From Salinibacter pepae (GTDB taxonomy: Bacteria; Bacteroidota; Rhodothermia; Rhodothermales; Salinibacteraceae), in contig NZ_CAMTTE010000001.1 of NCBI RefSeq assembly GCF_947077775.1, forward strand, positions 868,001 to 932,000: a DNA stretch of 64,000 bases, given 5' to 3'. The notes beneath the pieces were generated by a model. That model was not told the DNA's origin. It searched no databases and was given only the letters and a program-made list of their open reading frames with translations. Within the stretch, counting starts at the first letter, position 1; each line of letters starts with the position of its first letter. Below, piece after piece: positions 53,814-62,598 of the stretch. Position numbers and translations under genes: made by a program.

Positions 53814-56800
53814 CTACCCTTCCGCGCCGGCCTCCGCCGGCTCCGACGACCGCGGGAACTCCACCCGAAACCGGCTGCCCTTGTGTTTCTCCGTCTCGAC
53901 CCGGATGGCCCCGTCCATCTGGTCCGCCAGGCGCGCCGAGATGGCGAGGCCGAGGCCATTCCCCTCGTAGGTGCGCGATCGCCCCCGCGACTCCTGCTTG
54001 AACTCCTCGAAGAGGTCCGGCAGGAACGCCTCGTCAATGCCGATGCCCGTGTCCTCCACCTCCGCGTAGACGCGCCCCTCGGCGGTGCCCGTCGACACGG
54101 CCACGACGCCCTCGTCGGTGTACTTGATGGCGTTCTCGATCAGATTCCGGAGGATCTGTTCCAGGTACTGCTCGTCGAGATCGGCCCACGCGGGGGCCCC
54201 CGAGAGGGCCACGCGGAACGAGAGGCCCTTCTCCTCCGCGTCCGCCCGAAGGTCCGACGCCACCCGTTCCACGCACGCATCGAGGGGCGTCGGCGTCAGC
54301 TCCACGTCCTCCTCCCCAGAGCGCAACATCGACAGGTCGAGAAGGGCGTTCAGGGTCCGCTTGAGGCGCTTGCCGTTCTCCTCGATCATGTCCAGAAACT
54401 CGGTCTCCTCCCCCTCCATCATGCCCCGGAGGACCTCCAGGGAGCCGAGGATGTTGGTGAGCGGCGTGCGCAGCTCGTGCGAGGTGGTGGCGAGGAAATC
54501 CTCCTTGAGGCGATTGGCCTCCCGCAGCCGGTCGTTGGCCTTCTTGAGCCGCTCCGCGACGACCCGCTCCCGCTCCAACTTCTGGACCCGACGGCGGGCC
54601 TGGCGCTTCTCCTCCTTAACAACGTAGAACCGCCGCGCGCCGTAGGCCAGCCCCAGGAATCCGAGGCCGTACACCAGGTAGGCCCAGATCGACCGGTACC
54701 AGGGCGGAATGATTTCAAGGGGGAAGGACGTGATGCGACTCAGTTGCCCCCGCTCGTTGCGGGCCTGCACCTGGAGCCGGTACGTTCCCTCCCAGAAGTC
54801 GTTGAAGCGTCGGGTCGGAGCGGAGGACCAGTCACTCCACTCGTCGTCTCGGCCCAGGAGCCTGTAGCGGTACTCGGGGGGGGTGGTGGTGCCGTACTGT
54901 GGGGAGGCGACCCGCACCCTGAGGTCCTCGCCATACCGGACTGGGAGCGGAGTCCCGGGGTTCTCGCGATGGGGGGTGCCGCCGTACAGAAGGCGGTTGT
55001 CCTTCGGGGCGATGACCCGGCGGATCAGCGGCGCAAAGCCGGGGGGCGCGGGATCCGGGACATCGGCCCCTGCCCGGGCCGCGTAGCGGAAGAGGCGCAG
55101 TTGGTCCCCGAGCCAGAGCGTGCCGACGTCATCGACGAAAACAGAAATCGCTTCTGACTTTGGAAAGTGCAGTGGAGCAATTTCGTCCCAGTCGGCAACA
55201 CCCTGACCTCGCACCTCACCGACGAAGACTCGATTTCCAAGGACGACCCACAGCCGGCCGTTCTTGTAGTAGAAGGACTTCAGCATCGGACTCTCCCCCT
55301 CAATTTTTGGAAGAAGAGCGTCCTGCCGAGTGAAGGTGCGCCTCTCCGGCCGCACGGCCGGGTTTTCGATCTGGTAGAGGCCTTTTGAGGAGGCAATCGT
55401 CAGGGTTGAGTCAATGAGATGCACCCCCTTATATCCTTCTGGCAAACCTGCCTCAATGCCGTAGCTGATCGTGTCGGTTATGCTTCGGCCGTCGGGGGAC
55501 AGGGAGGCCCGAATGACCCGATCGTCGAACGTCGACGCCCAGAGTGTACCATCCTCCCTCGAAGCAACGCTTCGTATTTCGGTGTCGAGGCCAGAGATTG
55601 GTGCGGCCGTCCACTGACCGTTCCGGCGGGCGACCCTCTTGATCCCATCGGTCGTGGCCGCGTACAACTGGTCGCCGCCCGAGTCTTCGGTAAGACTCCA
55701 GGTGCGCTCCCACCCCCCAATTTGTCGCTTCGTACGGCCCTCGAGGTGGTACAGGCCGTTCTGCTGAGTGGCCGCAAGGAGGTCGCCCTCGGCAGTCTTC
55801 ATATCTAGGACAACCGGAAGGTCGCCTCCCCACGATTCAAACTGAGCACTTTGCGCTCCGGGGGACTGGTCTGTGGTTGGCGTGAGGACGTGCAGACCCG
55901 TTTCGGTAGCCACGTAGGTGGTGCCCCGGTGCTTGTGGACCCCTCGGATGGTTCCCCTGAGGGACGTTCGCTCGTCGTGGACCGTGAGCGGGACACTCAA
56001 GCCAGCCTGGAACACCTGACCATTGTTGAGGGCCATCCACAGCTGCCCTTCGCGGCCCGAGAACACGTGATTTACAACATTGACAGGGAGCCCAGACGAG
56101 TCGTCCAGAACGCGAACCACCTCCCCGCTTGAGTTGACCACGACCACCCCTGCCCGAATCGTCGCCAGCGCGTATCGCCCGCCGGGAAGAGAGGTCCCGT
56201 GGTAAAGGTTATTCTGGTCCAGAAAAGAGGTTAGCTCCGGCGCAAGAGACCGGAACGCGTCTCCCCTCTGCACGAGCAGGCCACGGCTCTGCGTCGCGAG
56301 AATCAAGCTTCCATCAGCGCGGACATCCATCATGTAAACCGGGACATCGGCAAATACACTTCCGCCGGGAATCATTTTGAGGGAGTCGCCTTCCACGCGG
56401 AGCAGCCCATGATTTGCGTCACGGACATAAAGAGACTGCCCCACGACAAAGGACGTGTGAAATGACCCTCCTGCACTCCACGTGGTCATCTTCTCTCCAC
56501 TCCAGCGGAAGAGGTAGTCTCCAGACTGGAAGTAGGCATTCCCGCCGATAATATGGGTATTCCATACATCTGAGAAGTCACGCTTTCCTTCGGGGACTTG
56601 GTCAAGAAGAGACTGGTACTTGAGGGTCCCCACCGAATCGGGCCGGAGGACCCCAAAGTCGCCTCGGGTGCCGACGTAAACCAGGCTATCGGCAGCTACG
56701 GAGCGAGTGGGCGTTTTGGAGGTCGTCGGGATGCGCTCCCACTGCTCCCCATCGTACTGAAGGACGCCGTGGTTGCTCGCGACGTAGAGGAGGCCCCGCC

Positions 56801-57041
56801 TGTCCTGGGTGACGCTCCAGGTCTGGGTCGAGCGGTCGAGCGGCGAATGGAGTTGACTCGGGAACGGGAAGCCACGCTCAGAGGAAGCGGTCCGCGGTAC
56901 GGAATCCGGAACAGATGACGGATCCTGTGCCGAAGAGAGTCCCAACGGAGAAGTCGGCTGGGCCCCCGCGGCAGGGGGAAAAGCCAGGAGGCCTACGAGG
57001 AGACCAACCAGTCCGGAAAATTTTATGGCTTGATGATTCAT
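53814..57041 (-). CDS. Propeller-sensor histidine kinase (HTCS-like, without output domain)
   Basis: A 1075-residue membrane kinase. The signal peptide ends near AAGAQ. Residues 60-680 form two-component-regulator propellers with repeated WSVTQDRRGLLYVASNHGVLQYDG, GQLWMALNNG and DGTLWASTFDDRV motifs, in the periplasm. A Y_Y_Y domain (around 690-755) precedes the membrane helix (about 762-785). The cytosolic part has a coiled coil and the HisKA acceptor His855 in TTSHELRTPL. The HATPase domain shows NAIKYTDEG, DTGIGI and GNGLGLAIS and ends the protein. The receiver and AraC domains usual in Bacteroides hybrid kinases are missing. Carbohydrate-type ligands are typical of the family. The sensor part is less GC-rich than the kinase part. 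Confidence 0.92.
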   Translation of the reverse strand: MNHQAIKFSGLVGLLVGLLAFPPAAGAQPTSPLGLSSAQDPSSVPDSVPRTASSERGFPFPSQLHSPLDRSTQTWSVTQDRRGLLYVASNHGVLQYDGEQWERIPTTSKTPTRSVAADSLVYVGTRGDFGVLRPDSVGTLKYQSLLDQVPEGKRDFSDVWNTHIIGGNAYFQSGDYLFRWSGEKMTTWSAGGSFHTSFVVGQSLYVRDANHGLLRVEGDSLKMIPGGSVFADVPVYMMDVRADGSLILATQSRGLLVQRGDAFRSLAPELTSFLDQNNLYHGTSLPGGRYALATIRAGVVVVNSSGEVVRVLDDSSGLPVNVVNHVFSGREGQLWMALNNGQVFQAGLSVPLTVHDERTSLRGTIRGVHKHRGTTYVATETGLHVLTPTTDQSPGAQSAQFESWGGDLPVVLDMKTAEGDLLAATQQNGLYHLEGRTKRQIGGWERTWSLTEDSGGDQLYAATTDGIKRVARRNGQWTAAPISGLDTEIRSVASREDGTLWASTFDDRVIRASLSPDGRSITDTISYGIEAGLPEGYKGVHLIDSTLTIASSKGLYQIENPAVRPERRTFTRQDALLPKIEGESPMLKSFYYKNGRLWVVLGNRVFVGEVRGQGVADWDEIAPLHFPKSEAISVFVDDVGTLWLGDQLRLFRYAARAGADVPDPAPPGFAPLIRRVIAPKDNRLLYGGTPHRENPGTPLPVRYGEDLRVRVASPQYGTTTPPEYRYRLLGRDDEWSDWSSAPTRRFNDFWEGTYRLQVQARNERGQLSRITSFPLEIIPPWYRSIWAYLVYGLGFLGLAYGARRFYVVKEEKRQARRRVQKLERERVVAERLKKANDRLREANRLKEDFLATTSHELRTPLTNILGSLEVLRGMMEGEETEFLDMIEENGKRLKRTLNALLDLSMLRSGEEDVELTPTPLDACVERVASDLRADAEEKGLSFRVALSGAPAWADLDEQYLEQILRNLIENAIKYTDEGVVAVSTGTAEGRVYAEVEDTGIGIDEAFLPDLFEEFKQESRGRSRTYEGNGLGLAISARLADQMDGAIRVETEKHKGSRFRVEFPRSSEPAEAGAEG

Positions 57042-57066
57042 AACAACCGAAACCGGCAGAATTGTG

Positions 57067-57094
57067 TTTGCAATTTACCCAACGGGTGTATAAT
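57067..57094 (+). promoter_or_regulatory. Candidate promoter for the small lipoprotein gene
   Basis: A TTTGCA element at 57067-57072 and a TATAAT element at 57089-57094, separated by 16 bases, in the 103-base gap between two divergent genes. The ATG at 57145 lies 50 bases downstream. AT content is high for this genome. Assignment is by pattern only. Confidence 0.4.
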
Positions 57095-57144
57095 GTAAAC
57101 GCCGCAGCTTCTTAGCTAGAATCATGCCAACATACCCTGTAACC

Positions 57145-57363
57145 ATGAAGCGTTCCCTCTACACGACCGTCACGTCGTATCTTGCCCTTTTTGCATTCGC
57201 CGGGGTTTTCCTTCTCGGCGGGTGCACCAGTACCGTAAGTGGGCCTCAGGTATCCGAGGAAGAACCGGTTGAGGTCCGGCAGGGCGAGGCCCACAACATG
57301 ATGCGGGAAGATGGTGGGACGACCAATCCGAAGGAGCCGCACAATACTTCTCCACAGGACTAG
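57145..57363 (+). CDS. Small lipoprotein
   Basis: A 72-residue protein. The basic start MKRSLY is followed by a hydrophobic segment and the lipobox FLLGGC (around residue 27). The mature part has about 45 residues, acidic and polar, and ends in HNTSPQD. It resembles no known family. It is transcribed divergently from the propeller kinase with a possible promoter at 57067-57094 and a terminator at 57449-57484, so it is probably a single-gene unit. The upstream ATG at 57124 adds seven residues before the signal and is less likely. Confidence 0.7.
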   Translation: MKRSLYTTVTSYLALFAFAGVFLLGGCTSTVSGPQVSEEEPVEVRQGEAHNMMREDGGTTNPKEPHNTSPQD

Positions 57364-57448
57364 CCTTGTGTTCTTGACGCCGGCACCACAAGGTTTCCCT
57401 CTCGAAAGAGCATCGGAGCAGTTCTCTGAGGGCCATCCTGACCAGATG

Positions 57449-57484
57449 ACGCCAGGAGGGCCATCCGGCCGTCCTGGCGTTTCT
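57449..57484 (+). terminator. Intrinsic terminator after the small lipoprotein gene
   Basis: A 9-bp perfect stem ACGCCAGGA/TCCTGGCGT with a 14-base loop, followed by TTCTAT. It lies 86 bases after the lipoprotein stop. Confidence 0.75.
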
Positions 57485-57607
57485 ATATGTGCCCTGCTTT
57501 TCATTTTTCTCCGAGAAAGGTTCGGACCCTGATTTCGCCCCTTTGCGTACGGCGCATCGTTCGTCTCGTATTCCATTTTTCTCGTGGGCCGTAGGCTTCT
57601 AGACTCG

Positions 57608-58531
57608 ATGCGCGTCAGTTACTGCGACGGCTACTATGTCCCCCTGCCGGAGGGGCATCCGTTTCCGATGGCCAAGTTCCCCGCCCTCCACCAGCGGCTT
57701 CTGGACGAGGACCTCGTTCGCCCGACGGACGTGGTGGCGCCCCGACAGGCTGACTGGACGGACCTGCGACGCGTCCATACCGCCGACTACCTGACGCACC
57801 TTGCCGAGGGCAGCCTGTCCGATCACGCCGAGCGACGCATGGGCCTTCCGTGGTCGGAGCGCCTCGTGTACCGGTCCCGGCTGGCCGTGCAGGGCACCAT
57901 CAACGCGGCCCTCATGGCGCTCACGGACGGCGTCGCGGCCAACCTGGCGGGCGGCACCCACCACGCCTTTCCCGGCCACGGCGAGGGCTTCTGCGTACTC
58001 AACGACGTGGCCGTCGCCATTCGCGTGCTGCAGGCCGCATGCTGGGCCCAGCGCGTCCTCATCGTGGACCTGGACGTGCACCAGGGCAACGCCAACGCGG
58101 CCGTCTTTGCGGACGACGCGTCGGTCTTTACCTTCTCGATGCACGGGGCGAAGAACTACCCGTTCGAAAAGCCCCCCTCTTCCCTCGACGTCCCCCTCGA
58201 CGATGCGACCGGCGACCAGTCGTATCTCGACACGCTGCGGTCGTATCTCCCTCAGACCCTGGACGCCGTCCAGCCGGACCTGGTGTTCTACCTCGGGGGC
58301 ATCGACGTCGCGACGGACGACCGGTTTGGGCGCCTCTCCCTGACCCGCGAAGGCCTTCACGCCCGCGACCGGTACGTGCTGGAGCAGATTCGGGCCCACA
58401 ACCACCCGGTGGCGCTCCTTCTCTCGGGGGGATACGCCGACACCCCCGAGACCACCGCCGACCTCCACGCCATCATGTACCGGGAGGCCGCCCGCGTTTT
58501 CGAGACGCCCCGCTCCTCCACGGTCAACTAG
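57608..58531 (+). CDS. Histone-deacetylase-family (AcuC-like) deacetylase
   Basis: A 307-residue zinc-dependent amidohydrolase fold of the HDAC/AcuC/APAH family. The metal ligands are Asp156 and His158 in DLDVHQGN and Asp233 in GGIDVATDD. The proton-relay histidines lie in [19 protein letters not shown], and the C-terminal LLLSGGYAD completes the fold. Bacterial members remove acetyl groups from proteins, polyamines or small molecules, and the substrate here is unknown. The ATG at 57608 was taken because the fold begins at [12 protein letters not shown]. The gene overlaps the end of the convergent prmC gene by 8 bases. Confidence 0.92.
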   Translation: MRVSYCDGYYVPLPEGHPFPMAKFPALHQRLLDEDLVRPTDVVAPRQADWTDLRRVHTADYLTHLAEGSLSDHAERRMGLPWSERLVYRSRLAVQGTINAALMALTDGVAANLAGGTHHAFPGHGEGFCVLNDVAVAIRVLQAACWAQRVLIVDLDVHQGNANAAVFADDASVFTFSMHGAKNYPFEKPPSSLDVPLDDATGDQSYLDTLRSYLPQTLDAVQPDLVFYLGGIDVATDDRFGRLSLTREGLHARDRYVLEQIRAHNHPVALLLSGGYADTPETTADLHAIMYREAARVFETPRSSTVN

Positions 58532-59435
58532 CCTCTGCCCGCCCGGTCCGCCCCCACACGATGCGCGGCCGCCCGCTCAGGTCCTCCTCAGTGTGCACCG
58601 CCCCCACGCCCTCTTCTCCGCGGAACAGCCGCTCCACCTCGGCGGCGTGCTCGGCGTGCACTTCCAAAACGAACGCCCCCCCGGGCACACAACACGCCCG
58701 AACCCAATCAACGAGGGCCCGATAGAAGCGAAGCGGATCGCGGCCGGCGAAAAGCGAACGGTCGGGGTCGTACTCCCGCACAACGGGCGGCAACGACTCG
58801 GCCTCCGCATCGGGAATGTAGGGCGGATTGGAGACCAGAAGATCCACGCCTCGTGGCGTCGCGGCCGGCACCTCAGCACGCAAGTCGCCCTCAAAAAACC
58901 GAACGTCGAGGCCCAAGTCTTGGGCATTGGCCCGGGCCACCGCAAGGGCGTCCGTACTGACGTCGCAGGCGTGCACCTCCGCGTCGGGCCGTTCGTGCTT
59001 GAGGGCGAGGGCAATGCACCCGCTTCCCGTGCCGGCGTCGAGCACCTGGGGCCTCGATACCCCCTCGATGCAAGTGAGCGCCCGGTCGACGACCGTCTCC
59101 GTCTCGGGGCGCGGCACCATCACGTCCGGGGACACCCCCAGCCGCAGCCCGTGAAAGGAGGCGTATCCGAGGATGTGCTGCAGCGGCTCCCCCTGCACGC
59201 GGCGCCCCACCATCTCGCGGAACTGCCGTGCCTTCGACGCAGCGACCGTCCGGTCTGGGCGGGCGTACAGGTGGGCTCGGTCGCAGTCCAGTAGCTCTGC
59301 CAGCAGCCACTCCGCCGTCCGTCGCGGGGCTGAGCGGTCCGCCGCCCCCAGCCGCTGGGCCGCGCGGTCGATCAGTTCAAGTCGCGTCGGGGACGCCCCG
59401 GCGGGCTCCGCGTCCGACCCTGGTGGATGCTCCAT
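58524..59435 (-). CDS. prmC: Release factor glutamine methyltransferase
   Basis: A 303-residue SAM-dependent enzyme that methylates the glutamine of the GGQ motif in peptide-chain release factors. The helical N-terminal domain (15-95) contains [20 protein letters not shown], then [20 protein letters not shown] and [10 protein letters not shown]. The methyltransferase domain has the SAM loop [13 protein letters not shown] and the catalytic NPPY in [11 protein letters not shown]. Length and order match the family. It is convergent with the deacetylase gene and shares 8 bases at the 3-prime ends. The acylphosphatase gene lies 38 bases upstream on the same strand, so the two may be cotranscribed. 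Confidence 0.95.
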   Translation of the reverse strand: MEHPPGSDAEPAGASPTRLELIDRAAQRLGAADRSAPRRTAEWLLAELLDCDRAHLYARPDRTVAASKARQFREMVGRRVQGEPLQHILGYASFHGLRLGVSPDVMVPRPETETVVDRALTCIEGVSRPQVLDAGTGSGCIALALKHERPDAEVHACDVSTDALAVARANAQDLGLDVRFFEGDLRAEVPAATPRGVDLLVSNPPYIPDAEAESLPPVVREYDPDRSLFAGRDPLRFYRALVDWVRACCVPGGAFVLEVHAEHAAEVERLFRGEEGVGAVHTEEDLSGRPRIVWGRTGRAEAS

Positions 59436-59473
59436 AGCGGTCCCTCCTGATGGATTCGTGGCCGTCCATTGGC

Positions 59474-59761
59474 TCAGCGACGCACCCGAAACCCCTCAAA
59501 CGCGGCGTCGGCCTCGGACCAGTCCACATCGACCGCCTCGACGCGTGCCATCCGCGGCCCTTCGTGCACGGCCTCGACGAGCGATTCGAGCGCATCGGTG
59601 GGCCCCTCGGCCTCCAGCCGCACCGACCCGTCGGATTCGTTGCGCACCCAGCCGGTGACGTCCAGCCGCCGGGCCCGCCGCCGTGTAAAGTTGCGAAACC
59701 CAACGCCCTGCACGCGCCCCGTAATTCGTGCGGACACCCGCTTCTCTGTCCCTGTCTCCAT
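59474..59761 (-). CDS. acyP: Acylphosphatase
   Basis: A 95-residue single-domain enzyme hydrolysing acyl-phosphate bonds. The signature GRVQGVGFR supplies the phosphate-binding loop with Arg23, and Asn41 lies in [11 protein letters not shown]. Family length is about 90 residues. The start at METGTEKR (ATG 59761) precedes the fold directly; a longer in-frame reading adds 30 residues with no match. It lies 38 bases upstream of prmC on the same strand and downstream of the phhA terminator. Confidence 0.94.
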   Translation of the reverse strand: METGTEKRVSARITGRVQGVGFRNFTRRRARRLDVTGWVRNESDGSVRLEAEGPTDALESLVEAVHEGPRMARVEAVDVDWSEADAAFEGFRVRR

Positions 59762-59851
59762 GAAAACTCGTGAGAGGCTGATCTTGGATTGCAGTTCGCG
59801 TTTCCAACCGACGGCCTCACGAATGTTTTCCGTGGGTTCCGGCCCCGACAC

Positions 59852-59888
59852 AGAAACGCCCCGCCGCCGGTCGTCCGGCAGGGCGGGG
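59852..59888 (-). terminator. Intrinsic terminator after the aromatic hydroxylase gene
   Basis: On the minus strand an 8-bp stem GCCCCGCC/GGCGGGGC with an inner CCGG pairing is followed by GTTTCT. It starts 39 bases after the hydroxylase stop and separates it from the acylphosphatase gene. Confidence 0.75.
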
Positions 59889-59926
59889 CGCAGCGCTAGC
59901 GTCTCGACCGGCCGCGGACGAGACAG

Positions 59927-60763
59927 CTACAGCAACCCGTTCTTCGAGGTCCAGTCCCGGAAGCCGTCCACGAGCTGCTCAAAGGAGTCGAGGACGAAGA
60001 GTTCGTTCTGAAGGTTGTAGACCTCGTAGTCGTCCTTTTCGACGATGTGCTCGGGATCGAAGGGGTGGAGCGTCACCTCGTCGGAAAGGGCGTGCGTCAC
60101 CTCTTCGTTGGACGATACGATGCCCGCCCCGAAGATGCGCTTTTCTCCCTGTTCCTGGATCAACCCGAACTCCACCGTGAACCAGTGAAATCGCTCCAGG
60201 CGGGGGCGGTCGGCCCCCTCCGCGTTCTGGGCCGCCTGGCCGTAGAGCTGGTAGAAGTCCGCAAACTCCGGCTGCGTGAGCATCGGCATGTGCCCGAAGA
60301 TGTCGTGGAAGCAGTCCGGGGCCGGGGTGTAGTCGAGCTCCTCCCGCCCACGGACGTAGTTCGTGGAGGGAAACTTGCGCTGCGACAGCAGCGAGAAGAA
60401 ATTCTTCTCGTGGATGAGGCCCGGGACGTTGGCCACCTCCCATCCGGTCTCCTCGTTGAGGCGCCGGCTCAAGTCGGCCAGGTCCGGAATTCGATCCCCC
60501 TCCAGCCCCAGCACGTCCTGCCCCCGCATGTACGCCTCACAGGCCCGGCCCGGAAGCTGCTCCATCTGGCGCTCCACGAGAATCTGCCACGTCTCGTGGT
60601 CCTCGTCCGGGTAGCCCGGATACTCGATCTCGTCCCCCACCGGGGGTGGCTCCTCCAACGTCTGCGGAATGGTGCGTGGGTCGACGTCCTCCTGCTCCTC
60701 CTGGGCCGTTTCGAAGGCCGATCGCTCTTCGTCCGGGGTGCTCTCGACGGTGTCGCTACTCAT
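59927..60763 (-). CDS. phhA: Biopterin-dependent aromatic amino acid hydroxylase
   Basis: A 278-residue iron enzyme of the phenylalanine-4-hydroxylase family, converting phenylalanine to tyrosine with O2 and tetrahydropterin. The iron ligands are His153 and His158 in FHDIFGHMP and Glu198 in FTVEFGL. Other family blocks are YEAYMRGQ-like ACEAYMRGQ, FPSTNYVRGREELDYTPAPD and IFGAGIVSSNEE. The N-terminal 30 residues are acidic and extra to the core. A terminator follows the gene, so it is a separate unit. The supply of pterin cofactor enzymes is not visible here. The start ATG at 60763 gives the full acidic N-terminus. Confidence 0.94.
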   Translation of the reverse strand: MSSDTVESTPDEERSAFETAQEEQEDVDPRTIPQTLEEPPPVGDEIEYPGYPDEDHETWQILVERQMEQLPGRACEAYMRGQDVLGLEGDRIPDLADLSRRLNEETGWEVANVPGLIHEKNFFSLLSQRKFPSTNYVRGREELDYTPAPDCFHDIFGHMPMLTQPEFADFYQLYGQAAQNAEGADRPRLERFHWFTVEFGLIQEQGEKRIFGAGIVSSNEEVTHALSDEVTLHPFDPEHIVEKDDYEVYNLQNELFVLDSFEQLVDGFRDWTSKNGLL

Positions 60764-60946
60764 GGTACCACCTCAGGGGTTAAATGCGTGGGGATGACGG
60801 CTTGGGGACGTGCCCCGTGAAGCCCGGAACCGCTCCCAAGTCTGGAGAAAGTAGAGCCGATTTGGGTCGTGTCCGACGCGGACTTAACGAAACATCCCCC
60901 CCTCGTGATTCTCGTCTTCCCAGGGGCACCTGCCGCGCAAGCGACC

Positions 60947-61159
60947 CTACCGGCGGGCGTCGTCACGGCGGATCAGCCAGGCGGTCCCGATGTACCCGAG
61001 GAACGCCGCTGCACTTACCGTGAGGCCCGCCCGCGTGACCCGCGCTCCCTCCCCAATCACCGCTTCGGCCATCACCATCACGACGAGGAAGAGAACGGCG
61101 ATGCCACAGGCCCCAGCGACGACGTGTGTCCAGGTCCGGAATGCGCGTCCGCGAAACAT
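60947..61159 (-). CDS. Small two-helix membrane protein
   Basis: A 70-residue protein with two hydrophobic helices (about residues 12-33 and 44-63) and basic ends (MFRGRAFR at the start, RRDDARR at the end). This pattern fits a short integral membrane protein, and composition matches coding sequence. No family is recognised. It lies 183 bases upstream of phhA and downstream of the thioredoxin-fold gene, both on the same strand. An alternative upstream start exists at 61172 in another frame but gives no membrane pattern. Confidence 0.6.
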   Translation of the reverse strand: MFRGRAFRTWTHVVAGACGIAVLFLVVMVMAEAVIGEGARVTRAGLTVSAAAFLGYIGTAWLIRRDDARR

Positions 61160-61238
61160 GGCCGCTGGGCAATCACGCGGGGAGTACAGAGGGCCCCTCG
61201 CGTCCGTAGTGGCGGGGCCTCACGCGTCGGCACACGCC

Positions 61239-61838
61239 TCATTGCGCCGCGTGGGCCGGGGTTGCGTCGGGCTTCCACTTGATGTTGCACCCCATGGAGG
61301 GGGCCTGCTCCATCGTCACGGTGCCGTCGGCGAGAAGCTCGTCGAGGGCCTGACGGAGGTCGTCCCCGTGTGCCTCGTCTCCGTCGGGGCGCGTGTCGTC
61401 GAAGCGCCCCCGGTAGGCGAGCGCACGATCGTCGTCGAAGACGTAAATGTCCGGCGTGCAGGCCGCCTTGTAGGCCGTGGCGACCTCCTGCGTCTCGTCC
61501 TGGAGGTACGGGAACGGATACCCCTTCTCGCGGGCCCGCTCGGCCATGTTGTCGAACGAGTCGTCCGGGTAGCGCTCCGGATCGTTCGCGCAAATGCCGA
61601 CAAACTGTACGCCCTTGTCCTGATACGCCCGGGCCACATCGATGAGGGCCCCCTCGATGTGCTGGACGTACGGGCAGTGGTTGCACATGAACACGACGAC
61701 GAGGGCGTCGGCCTCGTCGTAGTCTGCGAGCGAGCGCCGGGCGTCGCCCCGGTCGTCAACCTCGGGATTGGCCGCGGGCAACGAGAAGTCGGGGGCCGAT
61801 TGGCCCAGGTCCATCATGGTCGATTCGGTAAGCGCCAT
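61239..61838 (-). CDS. Thioredoxin-fold AhpC/TSA-like protein
   Basis: A 199-residue protein. The peroxiredoxin/TlpA-like core begins MMDLGQSAPDFSLPA, with the redox motif Cys52-Asn-His-Cys55 in VVVFMCNHCPYV. Typical later blocks are FVGICANDPERYPDDSFDNM, then GYPFPYLQDETQEVATAYKAACTPDIYVFD, with a cis-Pro in TPDIYV. There is no signal peptide, so it acts in the cytoplasm. It belongs to a thioredoxin-family group of unknown partner, perhaps a peroxidase or thiol reductase. The start at MALTEST was chosen over an upstream in-frame start that adds 20 residues before the fold. Confidence 0.85.
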   Translation of the reverse strand: MALTESTMMDLGQSAPDFSLPAANPEVDDRGDARRSLADYDEADALVVVFMCNHCPYVQHIEGALIDVARAYQDKGVQFVGICANDPERYPDDSFDNMAERAREKGYPFPYLQDETQEVATAYKAACTPDIYVFDDDRALAYRGRFDDTRPDGDEAHGDDLRQALDELLADGTVTMEQAPSMGCNIKWKPDATPAHAAQ

Positions 61839-61981
61839 GGGCGTCGGGGAATCGTGTCGGAGAACGTGACGGCATCCCGCCCCGGCACGCAGGGCCATGC
61901 CGGATTGGGACGAAACAACGACGCCGGACCACGCAAAGTTCAGGCGCCAGCGCGACGGCCGCAGGCGTGTGCCCCCGCCCC

Positions 61982-62569
61982 TCAGTCCGTCGGGCGGTAG
62001 AGATCATGGGTGTCAATGTAGGCGCGCACCGCCTCCGGCACCAGATACCGGATGGACCGGCCGGCCCGGCGGCGGGCGCGGACCTCGGTCCCCGAGATCT
62101 CCATGACGGGCGCAGCCGCGTACCGGACGTCGTTCACAAAACGGGGATCGGCAACCGACTCGATTGCCCCCGGGCGCTTGTACACGATGAACGGCACGCG
62201 CTCGGCAATCTCGTCGGGCCGGTGCCAATCGGCAAAGTGGTCCAGGCTGTCACTGCCGAGGATGAGGGCAAAGTCCGTGTCGGGATGCTGGTCCTGCAGG
62301 ACACGGAGTGTCTCGACCGTGTACGACACGCCGTCCCGCTCCACCTCCACGCCGCACACGCGGAACGCCGGGTTGCCCTCCACCGTGCGCTCGGTCATCG
62401 CCAGTCGATGCTGTACGGCCGCCAACTCGTCGTTCGGCTTGTGGGGCGGGGTGGCGTTGGGAATCCACCACACCTCGTCGAGCCCGAACTGGTCGCGGAC
62501 GACCTCCGCGACGACGAGGTGGGCGACGTGGGGCGGGTTGAAAGACCCCCCAAAAAGACCAACAGTCAT
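61982..62569 (-). CDS. nadD: Nicotinate-nucleotide adenylyltransferase
   Basis: A 195-residue enzyme making deamido-NAD from nicotinate mononucleotide and ATP. The nucleotidyl-transferase motif GGSFNPPHVAHL (residues 7-18) and the C-terminal SGTEVRARRRAG (the S-x-T-x-x-R motif) identify it. Inner blocks WIPNATPPHKP and LILGSDSLDHFADW are typical of NadD. The ATG at 62569 fits the family N-terminus MTVGLFGGSF; the longer reading would overlap the bamD stop. It lies 29 bases downstream of bamD on the same strand, so the two are probably cotranscribed. Confidence 0.95.
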   Translation of the reverse strand: MTVGLFGGSFNPPHVAHLVVAEVVRDQFGLDEVWWIPNATPPHKPNDELAAVQHRLAMTERTVEGNPAFRVCGVEVERDGVSYTVETLRVLQDQHPDTDFALILGSDSLDHFADWHRPDEIAERVPFIVYKRPGAIESVADPRFVNDVRYAAAPVMEISGTEVRARRRAGRSIRYLVPEAVRAYIDTHDLYRPTD

Positions 62570-62598
62570 GGGCACGATGGGCCTGCAAAATCCCTCCG

